A stretch of 64,000 nt of DNA from Clavulina sp. PMI_390 (Eukaryota > Basidiomycota > Agaricomycetes > Cantharellales > Hydnaceae): assembly GCA_015039315.1 (NCBI GenBank), contig WIDE01000067.1, positions 1 through 64,000 of the forward strand, read 5' to 3'. Below the pieces are notes generated by a model. That model saw nothing but the letters and a program-made list of their open reading frames with translations, was not told where the DNA came from and did not search any database. Shown here in pieces: positions 22,710 through 34,155 of this stretch. The first letter of the stretch is position 1. Each line of letters opens with the position of its first letter. The position numbers were made by a program, and so were the translations under genes.

Positions 22710-24151
22710 ATGGGCATGCCCGACATGCAAGATTCTTTGGGGCCTGTAGCACCTATCGGTCATCCCCCCTATGGCCGCCACACCCAGCTGGAATGGCGAA
22801 GGAATCCCTTGCTTCCTTCCAAAAACGTCTCTCTCATACCTGATGATGTCCTCCTCGTCATATTTGACTTGGTTGTGTCTCAGGGTTCATACTCAATACC
22901 TCTGCCTCAGAGAATGGCGATGGATTTGAGTCATGTCTCGACGCGCTGGCGAAATGCTGCGATTAATCTCTCAAAACTATGGACCCGCTTAATCCTTCAA
23001 TCATCCTCCCAAGTCCCTCTTATCGGTGTCTTCGCGAAAAGGTCCCGACTGTTAGGATGCAGTCTTGTGTTGGCGTTCAAACCTATTCCCAGTAGAGACC
23101 GCCGAACTATCCCAAAAAACCCACCCCCTCCCCCTGCATTTACAGTTACACCGTCAATTGCTGCACAGATATCGAGCATCTCGTTTCAGAACTTCCATGC
23201 GATGAATTCTGTGTCTGTTGACGAAGATGCATTAAAGGATGTCCATTTACGTTCCGTGACCTTCCGAGATGTCGCACTCTCTTACAATCCCTGGCTCTAT
23301 CACACTCGCCGCTTACACCTTTTCGCCGTGCAGATTAAGTCCCCTCTAAGCCCGCTCACTCGGCTCGAGGAGCTCGAGCTCACATACTTCGCGGACGAGT
23401 GCTGGACAGCACTCCGAAACGCACCGATGCCAGCGCTGAAGCGCTTGGTCTTAACGCGTGTCGGTTTCTTTCGTCCGCCTCGGGGATCAGAAGGGATCAC
23501 CTTCCCTGCCTTGGAGTCTATAGAGGAGAATCACTGCGATCCCACTGTTCTCGGGTTGGTTGGGACACATATCATGGCTCCCAATCTTAAGTCGGTATCA
23601 AGTAAACAGGCGTCGGTCAGGGCAGAATTCGGCGGCAATGCGATCAATTCTCTGGTGAGTCGGTGCATATCAAACAGCGGCTGAGCCCCACTTCTAATGC
23701 TTCGGTCCTTCTTACTTAGGTAAAGAACAATTCGCTACTTCAGCATTTATCGTTCTGTTTCAAAACTCCCGATTCTTTCATGAATGTATTGGGAGACGAA
23801 GCTGTTGGCGCATCAATCCTTCGATCAGCGCCGTCCCTTCAATCACTGCGACTCGTCTCGCCCGCCAAAGCTTCGGGTTCTCCAGCCTCATTCCGCATGG
23901 ACCCCAATGAGGATATTCCTTCGCAGCTTTGCCACATCTTGGAGCCTCACTTGGCCTTATGTGCCTCTCCGCACGCCGGTGTAGGGGTGTCCAATGGCTG
24001 CTCGTATGCGGCGTATTGCTGTCCTCTCGATACACTCACCCTATCAAAAAGCCTCGTTGGGGATTTTACTTCGTGGTATGAGGCAAGAATTGGGAAATTT
24101 GTCGTTATCGACGACCCAATGGATCCCAGAGACTCGTTGATGAGTATTTGA
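22710..24151 (+). CDS. F-box protein, paralogue 1 (458 aa)
   Basis: Exons 22710-23654 and 23720-24151 join in phase 0 (458 residues). An F-box lies near residues 44-90: LIPDDVLLVIFDLVVSQ, then LSHVSTRWRNAAINLSKLWT. The rest looks like the leucine-rich, repeat-like C-terminal region of basidiomycete F-box proteins, with short hydrophobic blocks such as LEELELTYF and APNLKSVSS. F-box proteins recruit substrates to SCF (Skp1-Cullin-F-box) ubiquitin ligases. Paralogue 2 at 26709 shares the intron position and the C-terminal block SKSLVGDFTSWYEARI / SKGLVGEFGAWYNARV. Its N-terminal coiled segment is missing here. A relic of that start lies at 22580-22620 with ATG changed to TTG. The chosen ATG (22710) follows it. 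Confidence 0.7.
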
Positions 24152-24492
24152 GCTGCTATGCTTTACCTTTGCCTAAAGGTAGCTAAGGCCCGCGTGCATC
24201 GCTTCCGCCCGATGGCGCCTTTGTTACCAGTATGCCATATCTTGATCTATCTGCTGTATTTGTACTCGTGTACCATAGTGTAATTCAACCATTGGAAGTC
24301 GGAGCTTGCTCTCTCACAACGTCTTGACGCACTCCCTAACTCCGTTCCGTTGATGATAGCGGACTGGCATATCGGCCATTTTTCGTCATTCTCGACCGGA
24401 TGGAACTAAATAACTGCTAATGTGGGAATACAAGGCCATTGCTAAGGAACATGAGGCCGAAGCTCTACACTATCAATGAAGGATGGTTGTTA
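24152..24492. other. Convergent 3' spacer
   Basis: This 341-bp stretch lies between the ends of F-box 1 (+) and the oxygenase (-). It holds only 3' flanking sequence as far as I can see. Confidence 0.45.
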
Positions 24493-25972
24493 TTACCACC
24501 AATTTCGTTTTGTTTCTGGTTCAGGTAGAATCTCTTCGATTTTATGCCCAGGAGCCGCGGCTATCATGCAGATCGACGTGTATCTTGTAGCGATATGTGC
24601 TTGGTTTCCGTAGTGAAGATAGTGGAACGAAGCCCGAGTATTCTTCGGTTCAAACACCACCTTTCGAACCGAAGATTCCTCGAGCTTGTCAACTCCAATA
24701 CCCCCCAGCAGATCCTCAAGATGTTCCTCGATCTGGTCGCCGGTACTTTCAAGTTCAGCGTCCTGAGGAAGGACCCAGGCATCGCTGTCGAAGTAGTCAC
24801 GCGACCTATACACGTAGTGGAAGGAGACACTGACTTCCTCCATCTCACAGAGTGCATTGTACACGACATCGTCGTTGCCCTTTAGCTACGTCATATAGCA
24901 CGATCAACCATATCATCTAAGAGGAGATGAAACAAAATCCCTGACCTGTTCCTCAACATAACATGCTGGTCCATCGTTCATTGAGTGTGGCTTTTGATAT
25001 TGACAATACCGTTATTCGTTGTTGAGGTTTTTGAAAGCGACTCACTCACATATTGATGTTGAAGATAGAATAGGAGAAACGGCTTGGTCTCGTTAAAGAT
25101 TTCTGTTGATCTGAACGCGATAACGAGAGCGTCCATACTCTGCTGCTTAGCTGGGTTAGCCGAAGCACCATTGGTTTTAGCGGAGTATTCTAAATTGAAT
25201 GAGAGGGTCACGCTACAGAAGGATATGTGACTTGGTTCGAGGATGATATTGAGAACAGCAAGCTTGCTTACCGATAGCCTTTTTGCACAGGAAGGACCTC
25301 ATGAGGGCAGTCGGAGAAAAACGCAATCCAATCGATCGAGTCTATCTTACCCCATTTAGTGCTGTATTTGTCTCCGGTATGAGGTTCTGCCCCTTCAACC
25401 TGGGTTGAAGTAGAGTCGCTTGCCGCTCTGGGAAGTTTGGCATTCGAGCTAAATATCACCAGCTCTCCCCCCTCATGAGACACAGGGAGGTTGATGACCA
25501 AGGTACCAAACATATCGCTTGATCGAGGGGTGTCAACATGCCCCTTGAAGAAATCGCCAGGTCCATAGACATTGAGTTTGTCTAGGGTTGCGATGATGCG
25601 GCGGTTAGAGCGGTTGAGGAGATGATGGGAGATATTGTCTAGTATTCCACAGAGATAGGGATCAATAGTAGTGGAAGGGGAAACTGAGAAACGGTGGGAT
25701 GGGAGCATGAGGGCGCGCCTGTAGGCGGGGTCAAGGATGGTCTCTGATCCACGACCAAACGGAGCCTTTTTACACGCCTCCAGCAGGGGCTGTACGTCCT
25801 GTGCGGAGTTACAAGGAAGTGGAAGATGATTCGACTTCCCTTCTTCATCAAGGAAGAAGAGCGTGAGGGGAGTGTTGTCGTCGAGAGGGATGGACCCGAC
25901 GTTACAGAAGGGACGACGTATGGCTTGTAATGCCACTCGTAGCTCATCCGGAAGATCACCAGGAGTCTTCAT
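24493..25972 (-). CDS. 2-oxoglutarate/Fe(II)-dependent oxygenase family protein (433 aa)
   Basis: Exons 25972-25272, 25212-25050, 24990-24946 and 24885-24493 join in frame (433 residues). The prolyl-4-hydroxylase-like core has LNVYGPGDFFKGHVDTPR with the iron-binding His-x-Asp, VINLPVSHEGGELVIF, then DCPHEVLPVQKGYRVTLSFN with the distal His and the Arg that contacts 2-oxoglutarate. The three metal ligands and the Arg are all present, so the fold should be active. The C-terminal 180 residues are family-specific and acidic (for example EEHLEDLLGGIG). The substrate cannot be told from sequence. The start MKTPGDLPDELR was chosen because it begins the conserved helical lead. The frame is open further upstream to 26119 without a better ATG context. 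Confidence 0.78.
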
Positions 25973-26708
25973 AGAGGGTATTCTTATAGCAGGAAATAGG
26001 GAGCTCAGAGGGGATGGAGGAGGTTCTGTTGCTCGGTGAATGGAGATTTTACACCTGATTTGGAGCCACGAAGTCCGTATTTGTGACCCAAAGGTCACAG
26101 CGGAGACTAACACAAACATAAATGGTCAATAGCCTTTGGTGATAAACTTGGCCGACGTTACATCGTTATTCCCAACAGAGCGTGAGTGTTGATGAAGGAA
26201 TCAGGGACTATAGCCGCTGCACGCTCGGCGGGGTCGAGCTGGAGCCTCAGAATAAATTTAACAGCCAAGTCGCTCGGGTTTTTCAGTAAGGGTGGAAAGC
26301 ATTAGCCGGACGTCTGAGCCGAACATGATTGACCCGAATGTGTATGTATTCAAATCATCATGCACGACACCAGTGCAGGGTCAAGGTCGGGACCAAGTCT
26401 TAACAGAAGCAATTCGAAGCAATCCGGTAGCATGCTAAGTCAATCTCCAGAGTGGGTGCATGCGAAACGAGATGGCAGGTCCCTGAATGCTCACCAGAGA
26501 GCATTCGCGTCCAGTTCAAGCAATCAATTGTAAGCCTCTTATCCTCCAACAACCTGTGTAGCGTTCGTAAATTCGGACGATTACGTGCAACGAGAGTCAC
26601 ATTGTTGGTGCCAAGGTCAAGGCTTGGTGGCTCGACAGGTGAACGAGGACGCAACAAATCCAAACAAGAGACTCCACGTGCACCACCTCCCACCGCCCCG
26701 GCACAGTA
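25973..26708. other. Divergent spacer, oxygenase / F-box 2
   Basis: 736 bp between opposite start codons. It must contain both promoters. No gene is seen; the 26400-27071 minus frame is the antisense of F-box 2. Confidence 0.45.
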
Positions 26709-28278
26709 ATGGGTGCTTTGTTTGACCTGAATCCAGTTTCGAGATCTATCGAAGCCATTATATCGTCTATCGAATGGCCTTCCCTTGACATTTCTCTCTT
26801 CATGGAGCGGGATTCGGCGATGAGGTTTGAGCGAATGCGTCATGTGAAGAACGTCCTTGCTGACCTGCAAGAATCCTCGAACTCCGTCTCGTCCGTTATA
26901 GAGATACTTCGAGGCCTTCAATCCCAAATAGACTCGCGTAAATCTCAGTTGCAGACATATTTCGCTCCAGTATCGGTCATTCCTGATGACGTCCTCATCA
27001 TGATTTACGACTGGGTGAAGGCTAACGATACCGAACAGGCTACATGGCAGACGAGTCTCACCTTGAGCCATATATCGGCTCGATGGAGGGCGGTTGCAAT
27101 CAATTACTCCAAGCTATGGAGCACGTTGACGATCCTATCACCCTCTCAATCCCCCCTTGTCGCCTTGTTTGCACGCCGCTCCGGCCATGCAAGGTGCAGT
27201 CTGATCTTTCCATCTGAGTTCCACCGGTACTACCTCACCTATCATGGTGATCAGGCTACACCCACCTGCCAGCCAGGCAATATTAGGATCGAGGCGTCAT
27301 TTGCAGGGCGGATCTCAGCCATGAGCTTTAGCAGCACGGCCGCTGTGGAGTCAATCACTATTGGAGAAAAAGCGGTGAACCAGTTGAAGTTGGATAGGCT
27401 GCGTGTAAAACCTACTATCCGCCGTTTGAGTGGGCTCGCGGGCACTCCACTCTTATCATGCACTCGAGTCCTCGAGCTCTCTAGCGCGTCCATCCAGTTT
27501 CAATCTCCTCCTCTTCATAAAGTTGAGGAGTTTAGGTTCTCTTCTCGGTTTCTTGTAGGCTCTCCCTTAGGGACCTTTGTTTTTGCACCAATGCCAGCAC
27601 TGCGGCGCTTGAGCATGAGCTACTTTCCCGACGACTGGGCATTCTCACCTCTTTGGGAGACTGTATCCTTCGATTTCCCGCAATTGGAGCAGCTCGAACT
27701 TAACTATTGTCCCTCTCGTGTTACGGAACAGTTTGGTGCCAAGCTTTTGGCCCCAAGACTTCGCTCGATTGCGATAAGAACAAATCCTCAGTGTATCACT
27801 GACAATGAAGGGATGAGGGTCCTGGTATGTTAAGCCCAGAAATCGGCACCCGCGCCGAGACTGATATTTATTGTTTACACAGATGGAGGGGAGGCCTTAC
27901 CTTGAAGACCTGATAATCGCGGCTCATACGCCTCAGGTGGTTCTCGACATCCTGGGTGCGGAGCAAACATCTCTGTTCCACTCTGCCCAATCCCTTCGAT
28001 CACTTTGCCTTGTATCTCAGATGCCAAAGGCCCTGGATTTGACTTACGGAACTGTCCATGGGGTTCTCAGCTTGAGGGCTCAACGCGCCGTCGAGCAGGG
28101 AATGGTTTCGAGGCCACCTTCAGCTTCGAACTTGAGAGGTAAAACGAAAAACCGGCTGGAGTCGCTGAAAATGTCAAAGGGATTGGTTGGCGAGTTCGGC
28201 GCCTGGTACAACGCTCGGGTCCAGCAATTCCAGATTGTCGATGGCTGGGACATGGACGATGATGATTTTGGGGATTGA
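26709..28278 (+). CDS. F-box protein, paralogue 2 (503 aa)
   Basis: Exons 26709-27824 and 27883-28278 join in phase 0 (503 residues). The N-terminal 90 residues form an amphipathic, coiled-coil-like lead (NVLADLQESSNSVSSVIEIL, then QSQIDSRKSQLQ). The F-box follows: VIPDDVLIMIYDWVKAND, then LSHISARWRAVAINYSKLWS. The remaining 370 residues are an LRR-like region with repeated hydrophobic blocks. An acidic tail ends DMDDDDFGD. The likely role is substrate recognition in an SCF ubiquitin ligase. The intact N-terminal lead makes this the better-preserved member of the pair. Confidence 0.75.
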
Positions 28279-28359
28279 GATATGCGCTCCAGACTTGCTT
28301 ATTCGACCGTACAGCGGAGTGGGTATTGTACAGCTACGATAACTATCATTCCTTCTGTT

Positions 28360-29955
28360 TTACGCCATCAAAGCTGCCTGGTGCTCAGCGGCGTAGCGTG
28401 CCCCAACTACTGTGGCTTGGAAAGTCGCCACTGCTTCGTCAATTTCCTTCTTCTCCTCCGGAATGAAAGTTACGGATGCCGCGGCGAAGTTCTCTACCAC
28501 ACGCTCAGCAGAATTGCATCCGGGGGTCGGGTGAGATGGGAGGAATAAATTGTTCTAAAGCAACATAAGGAACTCCGCCGTATAGATGGGTAACTTCCAA
28601 GGCTATGAACCCATGCGAGGCATAGTTGAGCGTTGCTCATGCCTTTCTTCTTTGCGAGTGTAGTGATGCCGTCAACAATCTTCTGGTTTTGTACCATTGC
28701 CTGGTTGTCGGGGCATCCGCGAATGACGCAATTCAGCACTCCGCGTCGGCTTCAGGACAACTTTGGACAAACCTCCTCTCCAAAGCGAGGGAAGTGACGA
28801 CGACGGTCATCTTTAGCGAGCGTCTCAGGGCTGATAGCTCCCGTAAGGAACCCTACGAGAAAGACTTCAAGCAATAATCACCGCTAAGAGACAGACGAAC
28901 TGACCACGACCCAACGGGGAATATGCCATAACAGTGACCCCGACCTCAGCAGCGACTTCGATCGTTAGATAAGGGTGCACATTCGATAAGAGCATACTAA
29001 AGAACAAGTAGACCACACCCCCATATCAACAACTACGCACCCTCCTCAACGTCGTCAGCGTAGGCCCATGGAGCGACCTCAGTCTCAATCGATGCAATAG
29101 GAGCAACCTATAGAGGAGGTCAGGTCATCCCCCCCAATAAGGTGCTCGGAAGGCGTGATTAAAGGGACATACCTTGGCTGCCCGGCGTGTGGTATTCGCG
29201 TTCACTTCGCTCAGGCCAATCTGGCGTTCGTCGACGAGCTCTTTGAGTGCTCCAGCCACAGTCTCAATACTTGTCTCCCCATCCATGCGACCGCACTCGA
29301 AATGGTCCAGCTTCTTGTTAGAGCCAATGAGCTTCTGAATGTGAGCAACACTTCGGGGTAGAGTTCGTTTCGTTTCGTGAGTAGGCCACTATAATGGAGC
29401 TAGTGGGGACAACAAGTGTCAAATATTTCACCTGCTTCGGATGTTTTCTGGCCTATAGTCGATCTTTCGAAGCTGAAAATTAACGCCTCCCTACCCATGT
29501 CGCGACTCAGTCAGTCCCACTGAACTTGGACTGAGCACAAATAAATTGAGTGCCTTGCCGCAGAGCAGCGGACGATCAGCATACTCGGGGTATTTGTCAA
29601 AAAGCGTTTAAGGAGATGAAGGCCATCCATTGGGCTTATGACTCCATAGAATTCCCCTGCACTCGAAGAGTTGCTCTCAGTTATCACTGGTCCAGACTTA
29701 GAGCACAGACGAATGCTGACCACTGTTAAAGATGACTTTCTAGTCTGAGCCAACAAAATCAAGACTAGCCTTGATAGCGTTGAAACACACTTCATCATCA
29801 AGAGGCTGAGACTTCATTCTACCATTTAATGCAGCGTTTCGCGGCCTAAGCGTTATCAAGGAGTGCGGTTCAACGAACGTCATATTCATCAAGCCTTGGC
29901 CAATAACTCCGACAGGAGCGTCACCACTCCCAAAAGGGACCGTAGGGAGCGTCAT
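28360..29955 (-). pseudogene. Aldo-keto reductase (pyridoxal reductase-like), frameshifted
   Basis: The minus strand shows AKR blocks in order: VGVIGQGLMNMT after the start at 29955, QPLDDEVCFNAIKASLD, GEFYG..DGLHLLKRF, DKYPEYADRPLLCGKAL, KLDHFECGRMD, LKELVDERQIGLSEVNANT, VAPIASIETEVAPWAYADD, VTVMAYSPLGRG, FPRFGEE, NQKIVDGITTLAKKKGMSNA and a C-terminal RVVENFAAASVTFIPEE. This is the NADPH-binding aldo-keto reductase family closest to fungal pyridoxal reductases. After HLLKRF the T-run at about 29610 is one base short, so RFFDKYPEY falls into another frame. The junction before GCNSAERVVEN near 28530 is also out of frame. A usable donor after the first SLDF block is doubtful. I call it a pseudogene. 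A sequencing error remains possible. Confidence 0.65.
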
Positions 29956-30873
29956 CACGAAGAGTGGGTGAAGTAGTGTGGTATCGATCGAGCGCTGATG
30001 ATATGCGAAAGTGACCGCTACTTAGAGGTTAGCTAGCCACCTAAGCTAGTTCAGATCCCACGTTTGTGGAGCGCGTATATGGCGCACATGCCGAAGAGTC
30101 GTCGTGTACATCGACTTGGCCGATCCTTCGTCGGCTGGCTTCAGCTTTATCCTTGTTCGGGATAAAGAATCTGCCAACGAACCGGTTACGTGACCTGAGT
30201 GAGCTAAGCAAATAAGTCGTGTTGGTGATAGCTGCTATAATCGTGACGGCGGCCGCTCAGGTGACCTGATCGTGAAGGTTCAAGAATCATTTTCCATGGC
30301 CATATATTAGTAGTGCTAAATTTAGCTTCGCTGTACCTACAGCTAACGGTTTGAGAGATCGATCTATGATTAGCCAATCAGATACATGTAGAGCCGGCCC
30401 CATGGGTAACACATGAAGATGGAAGTACATGTACGTGGCAACAAAAATGACGCCAGTCAGATGTAGAAGTGCACCCCAGATCATGGGATGCATGCACGTG
30501 TATATGTGGGTGGGGGCGTACATATCATCATCCATGCGTTGCGTTGACATGACGGACGAACAAGAGAGGACAGATAAAACAGACAGCCGAAACGAGAAGA
30601 AATGCAGAACCGAAGACAGGCATACATCAATCAAGAAAAGCCCAAGTGGATCGGAAGGTAACGTCCAGTAAGCTGAAGTTATTGCTAATATAGTACAACG
30701 GGTCGGGGGTATGGCTCATGTGTCCATGGAATGATGATGGTAGTAGTAATGTAGGGTATGGAGGTAGAATCATAGTCGCACCCCAGTCTGAGGGTGACGA
30801 CGAGGGGATCATGAAGAGAAACAAATTGAAGGCGCGCCAATGAACGAATAGCTGGACGCCTTGCCTGACCTGC
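29956..30873. other. Intergenic, AKR relic / MIT gene 3' flank
   Basis: No supported gene. A 115-codon minus frame at 30287-30634 has no recognisable domain and lies just downstream of the MIT-domain gene, probably in its 3' flank. Confidence 0.4.
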
Positions 30874-33800
30874 TCATTCAGCCAACCACTTCTCGCCCTT
30901 CTTGACATACTTATCAAGCAGGAGACTCAAATCACGAATGACCCATGTCAACACCACAGATGCGAAGAACTCTGCTGAGCGTTTTAGCCTCAGCTCGATC
31001 TGGTGGCGGATATCTGGGGGTAGAGTCGAGTAGGGAGTTGGCGTAAATGAGTTGGATAGCGCCTTGACGTGTTCATCTGGTCGAAATTGCTTTGGTCAGT
31101 TAAAGGCATGGAGCGATTCTTGCATTGACGACATACCGAACATCTGGGCTTGGTGCAAGAGCTTAGAAAGGCCCGCGGTGTAAACGATCGGCGAATCGAA
31201 GCCTTTGGCGGTGGTCATACGATCCAGAGCCTTCGAGAATTTGCCACCCCAAGAAGTCACCTATGTTGAAAGGATCGTTGGTCAATGTCAAGAAGCTTAT
31301 TAGAGCGAAAAGCACGAAACTCACCCCGTTGCTCTTTCTTGCCACAAAGCCCTCGCCAACACCTAGCTTTTTCCCTGGCCCAGCCAAGACACCATCACAC
31401 ACGACAGCCCACTCATCCAGGTGCTTGAGCCACTTCTCGGCGTTCCCTCTCCCCGCGCCGCGGAAGAACTCGGCACTCCCCAACGCAACCTCTTCCAGCC
31501 CTGCATTGAGCAGCTCCACACACTTGCCCTTCTCATTCAGGTTACCAAGTTTGGCTCCGCCCTGCGTCCACACGTCATGAGGCACGTATAGCCGTCGGGT
31601 GAGGAACGACCCCGATTTGGACGTAATAGACGTGTGCAGAAGCGACATGAGATGGAAGGGGCGGCGTAGCGGGTCAACAGGCGGGCTCGGCGGACCTCCT
31701 TGCAACTGCTGTTGTTGCTGTTGCTGGAAATACGACTGCGAGTTCGGCATTCCGGGCATCGGCGTTTGCAAGTGTGTGGTCCCACCTGCGGTCTGCACGG
31801 TAATGTTAATCCCGTTACTAGCTGTTCCTCCGCCGAGCCGGGAGCCTCCGATATTATGTGGAATGCTCTGTTTCCGCGGGAGGATGGATGATGAAGATGA
31901 GTTCGCGCTGCTCGTCCCTCCTGCCAGAGGCATCAGCGGCGGTAGCGGGGGAATAGCGTTCCTTGCATCAGGCTCAGCCGCATTTGAAGGCCTCCTCCCA
32001 GGTTGTGAAACGGCACGACTGCGCCCACCGGTCATCCCAAGGCTGGATAACGTACTGGGAGGAAGCGAATCCGCAGTCAACCTATTGCTCCCTCCAACTG
32101 CTGCTGACATTGGACCAGCAGCAACCTGGCTCGAGGACACCCCAGGCAAGGGTGGGGGGAATGAGGGTACTGACCCTGGAAGTGGCGGCACCCCCGTTGC
32201 ACTTGCGCCTGAGTTGACCTTTCGGCGCATGGCAATAGAGCCTTGGACTGGCCCGACGCGCTGCTGAGCAGTTTTCTCGGCGGACATGTCCCCAGTATCA
32301 GACCATGAGCTTGCAGAGCTGGTGGTATTACCACGGGACCTCGCACTGCTCCCAGTGGTATTGGCAGAGGAAGTAATGGAATCATAGGTGGACGTCGATA
32401 TCTGCGAGCCAGTACTGACGCCTCGTTTGGATTGAGACTGCTCGCCAACGGCCCGAGGGGTAGAAGGAGATGGAAGGGGGGTGGGAGATGAGCCGCGCTC
32501 TATATTAGATATCGGTGCAGAGGATGAGGGAGGGGCAGCGGACGGAGATGTCGGGTTAATCGTATCATCATCATTGGAGCTCGCCTCTGATCGCCGAATG
32601 GCGCTGATGACGGATCCGGGCCGCGAAACAGCTCTTGCATCCAAGCTATCCCGTTCCCGTTCTCCATTCTCGTTAACGATTTCCAAGTCAGTATGAGCTT
32701 CTGCGGATGGTCCACGACGATGGGAAAATGCTCTGTCCCTGGTTGGATTTTGTAGTTGAGGATGAGAATTTGAGGTTGATTGTGGTTCTGACCAGGGGGT
32801 TTGCTGATCAGTTCGAGAGGAAGCTAAAGGTACCGGTTTTGGCGGAGGGGGCCCAGTAGGGGGTGGACGTTGTGGAGGAAGGGAAGATATTCGATTGGCA
32901 GTAATTGATGAAGAGGATGAGATGGATGGAAGGGGGGGAATGGGAGTAGAAGACTCTGTTGTTGCTGCACTCAATATATTGGTAGGCGGCGTTTCCCTTT
33001 CCGGAGACGACAGCGCTTGGGAGTTGAATGGCGTGGCGTCAGCATCGGATGTGCGTGGAATTCGGCCAGAGGAGCGAAGCTGGGCTTGGTACGTGGCGGA
33101 TACAATTTCTTGACTCGAGGTACGAGTAGGGCCGGCAGGGGCTACGGGGATTGGTGGAGGGGGAGGGGCCAGTTCAGAGATTTGGATGTTGTACATGTTG
33201 CAAAGAACTTCCAGGCGTTCAGCGTAAGTATCATGCTAAGCATGGGGCGGTCAGTGGAGTGAGATAAATCTCGATTGAGCGTGAGGGATAACTCACAATG
33301 GATTTCAACCGCCTAACCTCCTCTTCACGCGGAGTTAGTGATCGAGAGGGATCTCTCGAGGTCCCACTGGCTGATTCGCCCGAGGACACCCTGCCCATGA
33401 CCTCTCGCAGCAGCTGGACACTTCTAAAGTATGCATCCACCGCAGCTTGAGGGTCCTTTCCATCAGTATCGAGTTTTACGGCATCTTGCGCAAGAGACAG
33501 GGCAGCAACGAGGGCACGCCGAGAGGATGGTCGATGCTGAGATGATCTAGGGGGTGAAAGAGGGCTGCTCGGAGACATTGCTGACGACGAAGAGGTCCTG
33601 CTGCTCCCTGCTGTCGTAGTTGATGAAGAAGTGATCGACTCAGTTGGCAGGTGTAACAGTGGTGGGTTCATCGGGCGCCTAGAAGACCCCGAGCGCGCCC
33701 CATGAGGAGCACTACTATCAGAAGTATAAGCATGCGCTTGTCGTGGGACATGTTGCTGCTGCTGCAACTGTTGGGCTGGGTCTGATGGGCCGAGCGAATA

Positions 33801-34034
33801 TCCTTCTAGAGGCCGCATTTCCTGGTGTTGGCGCTGTGCAAAGGGATGTGTAGACTGCCCGCCATCACCAGGGTGGCCAATAGACTGTCCGAACGACTGC
33901 ACCGACAGTGGTGGTGGATTTGTTGGGCGTGCGCTCTGACGGCGGGAACTCAGGGAACCATACTGCGAAGGCGGGATCGTCTCGCGCGAGCCCGGTGGGG
34001 GGCGCGCGACATAGCCCTCATTGTTGGAGAGCAT
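30874..34034 (-). CDS. MIT-domain protein (991 aa, 4 exons)
   Basis: Exons 34034-33297, 33235-31325, 31260-31137 and 31076-30874 join in frame (991 residues). Residues 170-270 form a MIT (microtubule interacting and trafficking) three-helix domain: ALVAALSLAQDAVKLDTDGK, AVDAYFRSVQLLREVM, then RLKSIHDTYAERLEVL across intron 1. The long middle (about 280-770) is Ser/Pro/Thr-rich and disordered, with Q runs. The conserved C-terminal part starts at FHLMSLLHTSITSKSGSFLT and continues through RLYVPHDVWTQGGAKL, a helical segment and IRHQIELRLKRSAEFF to KKGEKWLAE. MIT domains bind ESCRT-III tails, which suggests a role in endosomal sorting or cytoskeletal trafficking (inference). Other fungal proteins have this N-terminal MIT plus C-terminal block layout. 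It is head to head with RecQ 1. Confidence 0.75.
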
Positions 34035-34155
34035 CGTTAGAGTCGTTACCGGCGTCGTCGTCGCTCGCGGCCGTGTCGTCGCCGTTGGGCTCGCGACTGC
34101 TCAGACAGTGACCAAAACACTGTGACAGGGGTGTCACAGTCACCAAATCGACTGT
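34035..34155. promoter_or_regulatory. 121-bp bidirectional promoter, MIT gene / RecQ 1
   Basis: Only 121 bp separate the two opposite start codons. The sequence carries GTCGTCG-type repeats and TGACAGGGGTGTCACAGTCA, which contains TGTGAC/GTCACA inverted words. Part of it is repeated upstream of RecQ 2 at 37652-37711 and 39190-39267. Confidence 0.5.

Noticed and set aside
26400..27071. 223-codon minus-strand frame
   Set aside because: It is antisense to the F-box 2 coding exon. The plus strand has a recognisable F-box and consistent splice sites.
31599..32267. 222-codon plus-strand frame rich in Gly/Pro
   Set aside because: It is the shadow of the Ser/Pro-rich middle of the MIT-domain gene. 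Its bias comes from that composition.
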